Shown: positions 50,631-62,954 of the stretch, piece after piece | Layout: every line of letters begins with the position of its first letter | How positions within the stretch are numbered: position 1 is the first letter of the stretch | NCBI RefSeq assembly: GCF_016901855.1 | Contig: NZ_JACJKY010000001.1 | Span: 124,001-188,000, forward strand | Source: Merdimmobilis hominis | GTDB taxonomy: Bacteria; Bacillota; Clostridia; Oscillospirales; Ruminococcaceae | DNA length: 64,000 nt | Reading direction: 5' to 3' | Translations under genes and position numbers: made by a program | The notes under the pieces: generated by a model | What the model was told of the DNA's origin: nothing | What the model saw: the letters and a program-made list of their open reading frames with translations, nothing else | The model's database searches: none

Positions 50631-52067
50631 TTATGCTTCTTCGATCATCGAAAGCAGTAATTCTTTCATTTTTGCCGGATTTCCCTTGCCTTTGGATGCT
50701 TTCATGCACTGACCAACCAAGAATCCAAGTGCGTTCGTTTTACCGCCGCGATAGTCGGAAACTGATTTTTCATTGGCAGCAAGCACGGTTTTGACAATCT
50801 CAAGCAGTGCGCCTTCATCGGAAATCTGTGCGAAACCGTTCTCTTTGACGATCTCTTCCGGTGTTTTGTCGGATTCCTGCATCAGGTCGAACACTTTTTT
50901 GCCGATTGCATTGGAAATCGCACCGGATTCAATCATTGAAAGCAGCGATGCGAGCGAAGATGCTTTGATCGAAAGATCGGCAAGCGTGCAGTTTTTCTCG
51001 TTCATGAGTTTTGCGATATCGCCGAGAATCCAGTTGCACACGGATTTCGGCGTACATTTTTTCTCTGCGAGCACTTCTTCAAACAATGCTGCTTTCTGCG
51101 GATCATCGGCCAGCTGCTCGGCATCAATCTGCTGTAATCCATAGTCACGCAGATAACGCGCCACTTTTACGTTCGGCAGCTCCGGAATCGACGCGCGGAT
51201 GTTCTCCACAAACTCGTCTGTCAGCACGATGGTCTGCAAATCCGGTTCCGGGAAGTAGCGGTAATCCTGTGCGTCTTCCTTACTGCGCAGCGGAATACTC
51301 TCGCCCTTCGCATCGTCCCATTTGCGTGTTTCCTGTTCGATCACGCCGCCTGCTTCAAGTACTTCGATTTGACGTTTTGCTTCATATTCAATCGCACGAA
51401 CAGCACCCGAGAACGAGTTGACGTTTTTCATCTCGCAGCGTGTGCCGAATTCATTGCTTCCGGCTTTCATCACGGAAACGTTGACGTCACAGCGAATCGA
51501 ACCCTCCTGCATCTTACAGTCGGAAATATCAAGATACTGCAATATCGAACGAATCGTTTCAAGATATGCTTTTGCCTCCTGCGGGCTTCTCATATCCGGC
51601 TCGGAAACGATTTCGATCAGCGGAACGCCGCAGCGGTTGAAGTCAACAAGCGAGCCGGCAAAACTGTCGTTGTGCAGTAATTTGCCTGCGTCCTCCTCGA
51701 TGTGGATACGGGTAACGCCAATGCGTTTTTCTTTGCCGTCAACCAGAACATCGACATAGCCGTGTTCACACAGCGGAATATCAAACTGCGAAATCTGATA
51801 TGCTTTCGGCAAATCCGGATAAAAATAGTTTTTACGGTCCTGTTTGCAGACCTGGTTGATATCACAATGCAGCGCACAGCCCATTTTCACTGCGTACTCG
51901 ACCACTTTCTCGTTGAGCGTCGGCAGTGTGCCCGGCATACCGGTGCAGATCGGGCAGCAGCGCGTGTTTACTTCAAAACCAAATTCATTTTTACAGCTGC
52001 AATAAATTTTTGTTTCGGTGGAGAGCTCTGCGTGAATCTCCAAACCGATGACCATTTCATAATTCAT
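50631..52067 (-). CDS. gatB: Asp-tRNA(Asn)/Glu-tRNA(Gln) amidotransferase subunit B
   Basis: A 478-residue tRNA-dependent kinase/transfer subunit. The start YEMVIGLEIHAELSTETKIYC, FYPDLPKAYQISQFD, RIHIEEDAGK and GVPLIEIVSEPDMRSP are diagnostic. The C-terminal YqeY-like tail is present. With GatA and GatC it makes Gln-tRNA (and Asn-tRNA) by transamidation. It is the last gene of the operon. Confidence 0.97.
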   Translation of the reverse strand: MNYEMVIGLEIHAELSTETKIYCSCKNEFGFEVNTRCCPICTGMPGTLPTLNEKVVEYAVKMGCALHCDINQVCKQDRKNYFYPDLPKAYQISQFDIPLCEHGYVDVLVDGKEKRIGVTRIHIEEDAGKLLHNDSFAGSLVDFNRCGVPLIEIVSEPDMRSPQEAKAYLETIRSILQYLDISDCKMQEGSIRCDVNVSVMKAGSNEFGTRCEMKNVNSFSGAVRAIEYEAKRQIEVLEAGGVIEQETRKWDDAKGESIPLRSKEDAQDYRYFPEPDLQTIVLTDEFVENIRASIPELPNVKVARYLRDYGLQQIDAEQLADDPQKAALFEEVLAEKKCTPKSVCNWILGDIAKLMNEKNCTLADLSIKASSLASLLSMIESGAISNAIGKKVFDLMQESDKTPEEIVKENGFAQISDEGALLEIVKTVLAANEKSVSDYRGGKTNALGFLVGQCMKASKGKGNPAKMKELLLSMIEEA

Positions 52068-52085
52068 AGGTACAAATCCTCCCGA

Positions 52086-53549
52086 TCAAAGTGATGCCAC
52101 TGGGCAGAGCGGCTGTTCTGTAAGGGCTTCATAGCAGCCGGCTGCTGTGAACAGACGCTGTTCTTCAAATTTCGGCGCGATGAGCTGCATGCCGACCGGC
52201 AGTCCGTTTGCAGCATTGCCGCACGGCACACTGATTGCCGGCAGACCTGCAATATTCACCGTAACGGTGCAGATATCGTTTGCATACATAGAAAGCGGAT
52301 CGGATTCTTTTTCGCCCAGCTTAAACGCCGTATCGGTTCCGGTCGGCGTGAGCAAGAGATCACACGAGGAGAATGTTTCGGAAAATTCCTGCTGAATCTG
52401 TTTTTGCAGCAGTTTTGCACGTTTATAATATGCATCATAATAGCCGCTGCTCAGCACGAACGTGCCTAAGAGAATACGGCGTTTGACTTCGTCGCCAAAG
52501 CCTTCGCTACGTGTTTTTTCATACAAATCGGTGAGGTTTTCAAACTCCGGTGTACGGTAGCCATATTTCACACCATCAAAACGTGCGAGGTTCGAGGATG
52601 CCTCTGCAGAGGAAATAATGTAATAGGCAGACAGCGCATACGGCGTACTCGGAAGCGAAACTTCTTTTAAAACAGCGCCGTTTTTCTCGAACAGCTCTGC
52701 TGCTTTCATCACACGGTCGTGCACATCAGCGCTGACACCCAATCCGAAATACTCTTTCGGAATGCCGATGACTTTGCCTTTCATGTCACCTGCATCACCG
52801 ACCGTAAACTGCGGATATGCGCGGTTTGCGGAGGTTGCATCATACGGATCGTGACCGCAGATTGCGGAATATGTCATTGCAACGTCTGCAACACTGCGGC
52901 CGAACGGGCCGATCTGGTCAAGCGACGACGCAAATGCGACAAGACCGTAACGGGAAACACTGCCGTAGGTCGGTTTTAATCCGATCACACCGCAGTAGGA
53001 AGCCGGCAGACGAATGGAACCACCAGTGTCCGAACCAAGTGACACAAATGCTTCACCGGCTGCAACAGCTGCTGCACTGCCGCCTGAGCTGCCGCCCGGC
53101 ACATACTCCGGATTATGCGGGTTTTTCGTCTTTTTAAAATAGGATGTTTCGCAGGAAGAACCCATTGCAAATTCATCCATATTGAGCTTGCCGACCATGA
53201 CAGCGCCTTCACGGTTTAACCGCTCCATAACGGTTGCGTTGTACGGCGGAACAAAGTTTTCAAGCATTTTCGACGAACAAGTTGTTTTGACGTCTTTGGT
53301 GCAGATGTTGTCTTTGATTGCAACCGGCACACCTGCAAGCGGCGGGAGTTCCTCACCTGATGCACGGCGGTCGTCGATTTCTTTTGCACGGCGCAGTGCT
53401 TCTTCGCCGGTTACGGCGACAAATGCACCGATGGTATCTTCGACTGCAGCAATTCGGTCAAGCACAGACTGCGTTGCTTCCACACTGCTGCATTCTTTGT
53501 TCTGAAGCATTTTTGCAAGGGAAGCTGCCGTTTGATTATATAATTCCAT
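52086..53549 (-). CDS. gatA: Asp-tRNA(Asn)/Glu-tRNA(Gln) amidotransferase subunit A
   Basis: A 487-residue amidase-signature enzyme that releases ammonia from glutamine. The Lys of the Ser-cisSer-Lys triad is in VAIKDNI, and the Gly/Ser-rich signature is PGGSSGGSAAAVAAG, then SDTGGSIRLPAS. It sits 19 bp from both gatC and gatB. Confidence 0.97.
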   Translation of the reverse strand: MELYNQTAASLAKMLQNKECSSVEATQSVLDRIAAVEDTIGAFVAVTGEEALRRAKEIDDRRASGEELPPLAGVPVAIKDNICTKDVKTTCSSKMLENFVPPYNATVMERLNREGAVMVGKLNMDEFAMGSSCETSYFKKTKNPHNPEYVPGGSSGGSAAAVAAGEAFVSLGSDTGGSIRLPASYCGVIGLKPTYGSVSRYGLVAFASSLDQIGPFGRSVADVAMTYSAICGHDPYDATSANRAYPQFTVGDAGDMKGKVIGIPKEYFGLGVSADVHDRVMKAAELFEKNGAVLKEVSLPSTPYALSAYYIISSAEASSNLARFDGVKYGYRTPEFENLTDLYEKTRSEGFGDEVKRRILLGTFVLSSGYYDAYYKRAKLLQKQIQQEFSETFSSCDLLLTPTGTDTAFKLGEKESDPLSMYANDICTVTVNIAGLPAISVPCGNAANGLPVGMQLIAPKFEEQRLFTAAGCYEALTEQPLCPVASL

Positions 53550-53568
53550 TGTCTTTGTACTCCTTTAT

Positions 53569-55870
<2,302 letters not shown>

Positions 55871-57469
55871 TTATTCCATCGGCGCAAACTGCGCCATGAT
55901 TGCCTGCGCCACACGAATGCCGTCACAAGCGGCACTCATAATACCGCCGGCATACCCGGCACCTTCACCGCAGGGATAGAGTCCGGCCGCACCGATTGAC
56001 TGGTATGTTTTTAAATCCCGCACAATCCGAATCGGTGAAGACGTACGTGTTTCCGGACCGGTCAAAATACCTTCCGGCGATGAAAAACCGGGAAGTTTTC
56101 GATCAAAACGATATAACCCCGTTTGCAGCATGGAAAGAATCGGCGCCGGAAACAACGACGCAAATGATGCACCGGTCACACCGCGTGCATATGTCGGTGT
56201 CACAGAAGTAATACGCAAATGTTCCGACTGTTTTCCCATCAAAGCGCCGACATTCATCGCCGGTGCACGATATGCGCCGCCGCCCAATGAAAAGGCGTTT
56301 CGTTCCAGTTCCTCTTGAAACATCATCCCGCCAAACGGATCGTTTCCAAAATCAGCAGTACCAACCGATACCACGAGCGCCGCATTTGCATTTTTTCCGT
56401 CACGTGCATGTTCGCTCATACCGTTTGTGACAACGGTGTTTTCCTCAGAGCAGGACGGCACCACATAGCCGCCCGGACACATGCAAAACGTGTAGACACA
56501 GCGCCCATCCTGCCGATGCGAAAGCTGATACTCTCCTTTCGGCAGCCGGGGATGACCTGCCAGTTCTCCGTATAGTCCACGATCAATCGTTGTTTGCAGC
56601 TGTTCGATTCGCACTCCAACGGAAAATTCCTTTGCTTCCATTGGAATACCTGACTGACGCAGGGAACGAAATGTATCTCTCGCACTGTGACCGATTGCCA
56701 GCACAACCTGTTCGGTGTCAATCGTTTCTCCGTCCACGGTGATGCCGCAGACAGCGCCGTTTTTTACATGAATTTGCTCAACTTGCTTATTAAAATAAAT
56801 TTTGCCGCCCAAGCGTTCGATCTCTTTGCGCATGGAAATGAGTACGCCACGAAGCTGATCGGTTCCGATATGCGGCTTGGCAGTCACAAGAATTTCTTTC
56901 GGTGCACCGTGACGGACAAATTCCTCCAATATAAACCGGCACCTGCCATCAGAAATTCGAGTCGTCAGCTTTCCATCCGAAAATGTACCGGCACCGCCTT
57001 CACCAAACTGCACATTCGAGCGTGAATCAAACGCACCGCCTTTAAAAAAGGAATCGACCGCGTTTGCACGCTCCTCCATACAGCCGCCGCGCTCAAACAA
57101 AACCGGACGATAGCCGTGCTTTGCAAGCAAATACGCACAAAACAATCCGGCCGGTCCCATTCCAACCACAACAATCGGATGCAGCAAAGGGCTGCATCCG
57201 ATTGTTACATCCAGTGTATCAATAGGTTTATATACGATTTGCGGATCGCCGCACCGTGAAACAATCTGCTGTTCGTTTCCGTGAAGATTTAGAACAACTG
57301 AAATGACAAAACAGATATTGTTTCGTCTTCTTGCATCCAGCGAACGTTTATAAAAATAGCAGGATGCAATCTGATCGCCAGAAACCTTCAATCGCTTTCT
57401 TGCAATCGCAAACGCCGTTTCATCCGGTTCATTGAGTCCGATTCGAATATTTGAAACAATAACTGGCAT
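55871..57469 (-). CDS. FAD-dependent oxidoreductase (COG2509 type)
   Basis: A 532-residue flavoprotein. The dinucleotide fold VVGMGPAGLFCAYLLAKHGYRPVLFERGG is split here as VVGMGPAGLFCAYLLA and VLFERGG. NVQFGEGGAGTFSDGKL, ATGHSARD-like AIGHSARDTF and a C-terminal GEGAGYAGGIMSAA follow. The family is widespread and its substrate unknown. It lies 11 bp after cdaR and 18 bp before ligA, within the same transcript. Confidence 0.9.
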   Translation of the reverse strand: MPVIVSNIRIGLNEPDETAFAIARKRLKVSGDQIASCYFYKRSLDARRRNNICFVISVVLNLHGNEQQIVSRCGDPQIVYKPIDTLDVTIGCSPLLHPIVVVGMGPAGLFCAYLLAKHGYRPVLFERGGCMEERANAVDSFFKGGAFDSRSNVQFGEGGAGTFSDGKLTTRISDGRCRFILEEFVRHGAPKEILVTAKPHIGTDQLRGVLISMRKEIERLGGKIYFNKQVEQIHVKNGAVCGITVDGETIDTEQVVLAIGHSARDTFRSLRQSGIPMEAKEFSVGVRIEQLQTTIDRGLYGELAGHPRLPKGEYQLSHRQDGRCVYTFCMCPGGYVVPSCSEENTVVTNGMSEHARDGKNANAALVVSVGTADFGNDPFGGMMFQEELERNAFSLGGGAYRAPAMNVGALMGKQSEHLRITSVTPTYARGVTGASFASLFPAPILSMLQTGLYRFDRKLPGFSSPEGILTGPETRTSSPIRIVRDLKTYQSIGAAGLYPCGEGAGYAGGIMSAACDGIRVAQAIMAQFAPME

Positions 57470-57480
57470 AGATTCTCCTT

Positions 57481-58740
57481 TTATGCTTTTTTCTCAGACT
57501 TCACCGTTACATAGTATTCGCCTACTGCCCACACGAACTTGTTTCCGGTTGCATAGATCGAAACACGGACACGGGAAGTTCCTTCTTCAATATTCGATAA
57601 ATCTACTGATGCAAACAATTCACTTGCTGTCAGCGATTCAATATCAGATTTGTTTCCGACCATTTTGACGTTATTGATAGAAGTACTGTGCAGTGTGACA
57701 TTCAAATCAGCAGGTGCATTTTTGAGTACGATATTATCTTCTGAAATTTGCATCGTACTCTTTGCAAAGTTAGTGCTGTCAATCTCTACAGTCACTTCAC
57801 CCACATTGTCGATATCGATTTCACCGGCATCCAAATCAAGCGGGAACATGAATACACTTCCGATATCAAGCTTTGTCAAATCGAGCGGACCGATCGTCAC
57901 TTTTTCACGTTTGCTGATAATCTCTTCCGGACCGGCCAAGTGTACGGTATCGACCGAAAGCGTATAATTAAATTTCGACGTATCGATTCCGTTTGTATTG
58001 ATAAAGCTCAGTTCAATCGGGAATTCTTTTTCAAGATAAATCGGTACTGTAATCTGGAATGTTGTTTCAGAGAACGAAACATATTTCAGATCAAGTTTTT
58101 TACCGGAAGCGTCGTATAAAACAAGCTTTCCTTCAGCCGTCAAAGTGCTCGATAAAACAGCCGATTTATCATACTCAACTACACATTCTGCAATCTGCTC
58201 TACTTCCGATTGTGCACCTGTGATAATAACGGACTGCGGCGTTGCTGTCGGCGTTTCTTTGATATACCCTTCTTGTGCTGTAACGAATTCCGCTTTTGCT
58301 TTCAAATCAAAATTAACGGATTTCACATGATCAAACCGCAGGGTTACCGTTTGTGTATAGCCACGGATGCTGAAATCTGTTTCATTTGGATCTTTTGTCT
58401 GCACACTCAGCGAAACTTCATACTGTCCGGGCGCTGTAACCGTTGCGAGGTTTGGCGTTACGACCAAATCGTCCGCAGTGACATCTGCGATCAAATACCG
58501 CTTTCCCTGAATTTTTACATCAATCGTGGTATCTTGTCCGTCAATAACGCTCAGCTGCTGTGCTTCGGCAGTGGTTCCCGCAAGATTGAGTGTAATCGGT
58601 ACATCCGAAATCACTCGCTCCTGATAGGGATCAAATGTCGTTGCGACGGTGAACCATGCAATTACAGCAATCAAAATGGAAAGTGCAATCAAGAATTTTT
58701 TGTTTTCGATCAGTTTTGAAAAAGTAAAATTCCATTTCAT
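57481..58740 (-). CDS. cdaR: CdaR, YbbR-domain regulator of diadenylate cyclase
   Basis: A 419-residue protein with one N-terminal membrane helix (FLIALSILIAVIAWFTVATTF) and a long extracytoplasmic region of about four YbbR repeats (for example VPITLNLAGTTAE, VTIGPLDLTKLD). It controls the cyclase CdaA in the membrane. ATG 58740 follows GGAGGAGG by 8 nt and overlaps the cdaA stop by four bases. Confidence 0.94.
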   Translation of the reverse strand: MKWNFTFSKLIENKKFLIALSILIAVIAWFTVATTFDPYQERVISDVPITLNLAGTTAEAQQLSVIDGQDTTIDVKIQGKRYLIADVTADDLVVTPNLATVTAPGQYEVSLSVQTKDPNETDFSIRGYTQTVTLRFDHVKSVNFDLKAKAEFVTAQEGYIKETPTATPQSVIITGAQSEVEQIAECVVEYDKSAVLSSTLTAEGKLVLYDASGKKLDLKYVSFSETTFQITVPIYLEKEFPIELSFINTNGIDTSKFNYTLSVDTVHLAGPEEIISKREKVTIGPLDLTKLDIGSVFMFPLDLDAGEIDIDNVGEVTVEIDSTNFAKSTMQISEDNIVLKNAPADLNVTLHSTSINNVKMVGNKSDIESLTASELFASVDLSNIEEGTSRVRVSIYATGNKFVWAVGEYYVTVKSEKKA

Positions 58741-59618
58741 TGTTTTTTCCTCCTCCAAAACGTAAACTTCCTGACCACTTTCTTCGTACGGCTTTCCTCT
58801 TTGTCTGCAGGAATCAATTTTGCACGAAGATGTTCTGCAAGCGATTCCGGCGTGAAATTACGAATCATCTGGCCGTCTTCTGTTGTGGAGACTGTGCCGG
58901 TTTCTTCGGAAACCACAATGGTAATTGCATCGGAAACTTCACTGATACCGAGTGCCGCACGGTGACGGGAACCAAAGTTTGTTGCAATCAGTTCCTCGTT
59001 CTGCGGTTTTGGCAAGAAACAAGCTGCAGCTAAAATTCTGCCGTCACGCACGATCACAGCGCCGTCATGAAGCGGTGTGTTGACAAAAAAGATATTTAAC
59101 AGCAATTCTGTACTGATTGTTGCATGCAGAAGCACACCGGTATCCACCTGCTCGCCGAGTTTTGTTTTTCGTTCAATGACAATCAGTGCACCTGTTTTTG
59201 TTTTTGAAAGACTGCGAACTGCTTCACAAATTTGTTCAATACCATGTTCCCAGGTCGCAACCATTCGTTCTGTGCTGTCTGCGCCGAAAACGTTTAGATC
59301 AGCAACTTTTGTTCGGCCTGCACGTTCAAGCGCACGGCGAATTTCCGGCTGAAACAATACAATCAATGCAATGATTCCGATTTGGAAAATATTCTGGAAC
59401 AAAAAGCTCATTGCTTTTAAATTGAATTGTACGGCAAGAAAATAAAAAACGACAAGAAGCAGAACACCTTTTACAAGCTGTCCCGCACGTGTTTCTTTTA
59501 CAAAATTGATCACAACATAGGTAACGTATGCGAGCAGAATAATATCAATCGCATCAAAAATAGAAAATGTGCGAAGTACACCGGAAATTTGATTAAAAAA
59601 CTCTTCCGCAAAATTCAT
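58737..59618 (-). CDS. cdaA: Diadenylate cyclase CdaA
   Basis: A 293-residue enzyme that makes c-di-AMP from two ATP. Three N-terminal membrane helices precede the DAC domain, which carries the DGA motif (HDGAVIVRDGRI) and the RHR motif (SRHRAALGISE). c-di-AMP governs potassium and osmolyte balance and the cell wall. ATG 59618 is preferred: AAAGGG is about 9 nt upstream, while ATG 59627 abuts it. First gene of the seven-gene operon; glmM is not adjacent here. Confidence 0.95.
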   Translation of the reverse strand: MNFAEEFFNQISGVLRTFSIFDAIDIILLAYVTYVVINFVKETRAGQLVKGVLLLVVFYFLAVQFNLKAMSFLFQNIFQIGIIALIVLFQPEIRRALERAGRTKVADLNVFGADSTERMVATWEHGIEQICEAVRSLSKTKTGALIVIERKTKLGEQVDTGVLLHATISTELLLNIFFVNTPLHDGAVIVRDGRILAAACFLPKPQNEELIATNFGSRHRAALGISEVSDAITIVVSEETGTVSTTEDGQMIRNFTPESLAEHLRAKLIPADKEESRTKKVVRKFTFWRRKKQ

Positions 59619-59647
59619 ATACGTCATCCCTTTGCTTTCTTTTTCCT

Positions 59648-59676
59648 ATTATAGTTTATCAATTTTTCGCTTGTAA
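59648..59676 (-). promoter_or_regulatory. SigmaA promoter of the cdaA operon
   Basis: The minus strand has TTACAA (59671-59676), a 17-bp spacer and perfect TATAAT (59648-59653). Confidence 0.7.
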
Positions 59677-59742
59677 TTCAAGCGATAGACCATATTTTCT
59701 TTCGTTTTTCATAAAGCAAATAGGTTTCTTAGCTGGCATACA

Positions 59743-59784
59743 GTAAAAAAACAGCAAATCAAAGACAAATCTTTGATTTGCTGT
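59743..59784 (-). terminator. Terminator of the rhamnose-cluster operon
   Basis: A perfect 15-bp inverted repeat (ACAGCAAATCAAAGA and complement) with a 4-nt loop and a seven-T tail on the minus strand. Confidence 0.92.
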
Positions 59785-59793
59785 GAAACTGTT

Positions 59794-60927
59794 TTATTTC
59801 GTTTCTTTTAAGCAAGCTTCTCTTAATTTGCTGCAATAGTACTGCACATTTTCAAATTTTGCATCCGGTGCAATTCGATGATCGGGACACGGAATATATC
59901 CGCCCGCTTTGATGAGCGGAATAAGCCGTTCAATCTCGCGATCAACGGCTTCAAAATCTTTTGCAAAGACCGTTTTGTTCATTCCGCCAACGCCTTTGAT
60001 CCGGTTTCCGTATTGTGCACGCCAGGAAGCAATGCTTGCGTTCCATGTTCCTACTTCGATCGGGAACATGGTGTTGACGCCGTTTTTGAGCCACACCGGA
60101 ACGAGTGCATCGATCAAGCCGTCACAGTCCACCGAAACAATATCAATTCCATATTCACTTAAAAGATCAGTGATTCGTTTATAATGGCGGCCAAAGTACT
60201 GATCAAACTCATCTGGAGAAATCATCGGACCGTTTTTAAAGCAAATGTCCTCCCAGAAATGCGCATAGTCAAACTGCACACCGCTTTCCAAGGCAGTTTT
60301 TGTGTTTTGATAGCAAAGCTCTGCGATCGTGTCTGCAATTTCGGCAAAGAGATCTTCATCGTCCGCCTGCAAATAGCAAAATTGTTCAAATCCAAGCAGA
60401 TTGCGCATATATCCGGCGAGTGAACCGCAGTGAATGCCAACCGGAATCGTTCGTTCCTGTGTCTTGATGCGGTTCAGCGCATCAAAATCTACACGGTTTT
60501 TGTTCCACTGAAGTTTTGGCAGATATTCTTTCTCCCAAACGTCGCGGTCTGTGAGTGTCGTTCCGATTTCAGCCGGAATCGAAACAATTCCGTCTTTTTG
60601 AAGCACGATAAGTCCCTGCTCATCCCGCATGACATAACTTTGATCGGCACGCCGCTCTAAAACTTGAGGCTCAAACGTCGGGGACAGTCCGCAGTTTGTG
60701 ACAAAGCAGGAATTCCAGTTAAAATCAAATCCGAGCTTTTTCATCACAGACTGATCTGACGGCGAGTTGTCACCGTACTGTGCATAGCCTTGTGCCTCTT
60801 CATTTGTGATATGTCCTTCTTCTGCCCATTTTTGCAGCGTTTCATTCCAGAATCCAAACGAAACAACCGGCATATAATCATACGGTTTTTCATGCAAAAT
60901 TGCAGAAACATTCTCGGTCAGTGTCAT
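59794..60927 (-). CDS. Uroporphyrinogen decarboxylase-like (URO-D superfamily) protein
   Basis: A 377-residue TIM-barrel protein of the URO-D/methyltransferase superfamily. Cues are SDQSVMKKLGFD, FDYAHFWEDICFKNGPMISPDEF, YGIDIVSVDCDGLID and GGYIPCPDHRIAPD. Such URO-D-like genes accompany deoxysugar and methylated-compound clusters and need not act on haem. Position after rhaA-rhaD suggests a role in sugar use or in a demethylation step; this is inference. ATG 60927 has AAAGGAG upstream. Confidence 0.82.
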   Translation of the reverse strand: MTLTENVSAILHEKPYDYMPVVSFGFWNETLQKWAEEGHITNEEAQGYAQYGDNSPSDQSVMKKLGFDFNWNSCFVTNCGLSPTFEPQVLERRADQSYVMRDEQGLIVLQKDGIVSIPAEIGTTLTDRDVWEKEYLPKLQWNKNRVDFDALNRIKTQERTIPVGIHCGSLAGYMRNLLGFEQFCYLQADDEDLFAEIADTIAELCYQNTKTALESGVQFDYAHFWEDICFKNGPMISPDEFDQYFGRHYKRITDLLSEYGIDIVSVDCDGLIDALVPVWLKNGVNTMFPIEVGTWNASIASWRAQYGNRIKGVGGMNKTVFAKDFEAVDREIERLIPLIKAGGYIPCPDHRIAPDAKFENVQYYCSKLREACLKETK

Positions 60928-60948
60928 AGTGATTCTCCTTTGCTTCCG

Positions 60949-61764
60949 TTACAGGTTTAAAAAGTCCTTTCGGTAGGTAACACCGAAAAGTTCTGCCAAG
61001 TCTTTTAACTGTGTATCTGTGATGGTATTGATCCGCGGCAGATGAGCGGTCAGCATATAGATCTGCGCCGCTTTTTCGACTGTTTCAATCAGTCCGAACG
61101 TTTTATGGGGATTTGCGGACGGCGGCAAATTTACGTCCGAACTTCCGGCACATTTGATGAGCCATATGGCAAGACTGGCTGTTGATCCGCAAAACCGTGT
61201 CATCATGCATACGCATCCGACCCATACGCTTGCAATGAATTACGTACATGAACTGGACGAAAAGGCGCTAACACACACGCTTTGGGAGATGTGCACGGAA
61301 TGTATTGTGGTATTTCCGGATGGTGTCGGCGTACTCCCATGGATGCTCTGCGGCACGAATACGATCGGTGAGGCAACCGCGCAAAAAATGAAAGAATTCC
61401 GATTGGTTGTATGGGCGATGCACGGCATTTACGGCGCAGGAAAAACACTCGATGAAACCTCCGCGGTCTGCGCATCTTCTGCAATTCGGATAATACCTAA
61501 ATTCGTCTGCGGATCGTCCGCCACATTTTTAAAATATTTTCCCGTACCTGTCACGATAAACAGCTTTCCGATCAGCGACGGTGCAGAAAACCCGATCGGT
61601 ATCGTTCTGCATACATGCGCTGTATCCAAATACTCCGACACTTCGTTTTCGTCTAACAAATAGCTGATGTTTCCGCCGTTTCGTTCGTCCCAGCCAAGCC
61701 GATACATGTTGGCTGTCATCTTTTTTATCTCTTCGACAAACGGTGCTGTTAAAATATCTTTCAT
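60949..61764 (-). pseudogene. rhaD: Rhamnulose-1-phosphate aldolase, interrupted by an internal inversion
   Basis: Class II (zinc) aldolase that splits L-rhamnulose-1-phosphate into DHAP and L-lactaldehyde. The N-terminal third ([31 protein letters not shown]) and the C-terminal end ([28 protein letters not shown]) read on the minus strand. The middle ([18 protein letters not shown], the zinc His pair in [34 protein letters not shown]) reads on the plus strand. As it stands, translation stops after 111 residues ([10 protein letters not shown]). Flipping 61100-61459 rejoins AQTAE-VLWGF and TLDET-FGLIE in frame, giving 271 residues, the normal RhaD length. ATG 61764 overlaps the rhaA stop. Confidence 0.93.
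61100..61459. other. 360-bp inverted segment inside rhaD
   Basis: The left boundary reads GTTTTAT and the right boundary, in complement, GTTTCAT, so the segment is bounded by a 7-bp imperfect inverted repeat with GTTT/AAAC at the exact ends. Re-inversion restores the reading frame at both junctions without loss or gain of a base. The segment carries two of the zinc-ligand regions of the enzyme. Confidence 0.9.
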
Positions 61765-62954
61765 CTTGTCATCAAAACCTCCCGTTCATATGTTTCAATC
61801 TCTTTATAATAATCGAGCGGTACCTGCTCGCGGCGCAGAAATTCTGCAAAGATGTCACCAAACGGCGCTGTTTTGAGTTCCTCTTTCATCACCATAAGCT
61901 TTGTAAAATTACCGCTTTCCTGTAATGCTTTCAGTTTTGCTGACGGCTCAAGCAATGCACACAGCAGAGCCTTTTGCACATTCCGCACACCAAGCACCCA
62001 TGCGGCAATCCGATTGATTGAAGCGTCAAAATAATCGGTTGCAATGAATACACGATTGAGCGCATCGCTTCTTACAATCTCCCGTGCAATCTCCATCGTT
62101 TCCTCATCGAGCAGTACAACGTGATCGCTGTCCCAGCGTACAGAATGAGTCAAATGCAGTGCGAGATTTTGATGGAACAATAAAAGAGAGGAAATCTTGT
62201 CGCTCACAAGCTCGGTCGGATGATAATGACCGTTGTCCAAAAGCGGCGTGATTCCTTTTTCCTTTGCGTAGCTTAAGCAGAATTCCGAGGAACCGACCGT
62301 ATAGCTTTCAAGTCCGATACCGAATACCTTTGACTCGAGCGTTACATACACCTTGGTTTTATCATATGGAATGCTCAGAATTTCATCCAATGATTCTTTA
62401 AAACGTGCGCGCGGGCCAAGCCGGTCAGCCGGTGTATTTTTATATCCGTCCGGAATCCAGATATTCAGAACACACGGTATTCCGGTTTCCTCTGCAAAAT
62501 ATTCGGAGATTCGGATACATTGTTTGCAGTGATTGATCCAAAACTGACGAACCTCTGGATTGGGTGAAGAAAGCGTCAGATTATCGTCTGCCATGGAATG
62601 GGAAAACAGCGTCGGGTTAAAATCAATGCCCAGATTCCGTTTTTTGGCATATTCGACCCATTTTTTAAAATGAACCGGTTTGATCTGATCTCTGTCGGCA
62701 AATTCTCTGTCTTCGAAAATTGCATAGCTTGCATGAAGATTTAATTTTTTTCTGCCGGGGATGAGCGAAAATGCCTTGTCTATGTCCTGCATCAATTCTT
62801 CGTAAGATGTTGCTTTTCCAGGATAATTGCCGGTTGCCTGAATGCCGCCGGACAAGCTTTGCGGCTGGTCGAATCCCGTGACGTCATCGCCCTGCCAGCA
62901 GTGAACGGAAATCGGAATATCACGCAGTATATTCAGTACCTGCTCTGTATCCAC
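61761..62954 (-). pseudogene. rhaA: L-rhamnose isomerase, 5' end lost (homology from about 62969)
   Basis: 397 residues of RhaA, which converts L-rhamnose to L-rhamnulose with Mn. SVHCWQGDDVTGF, GGIQATGNYPGKA, RLGPRARFKESLDEIL and the metal-site block LLDNGHYHPTELV are intact. The family has about 415-420 residues. Homology begins at YASYGVDTEQV, and the preceding codons come from a different gene, so about 10-15 N-terminal residues, start codon and RBS are missing. The only starts left are GTG 62954 or rarer codons, without an RBS. It may be poorly expressed or inactive. The C-terminus is normal and overlaps rhaD. Confidence 0.85.

Noticed and set aside
61154-61663. A plus-strand open frame of 169 residues rich in aldolase motifs, as an independent gene
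   Set aside because: Its first 100 or so residues are the inverted middle of rhaD and the rest is antisense of the rhaD N-terminus. It has no RBS at its start and is better explained by the inversion.
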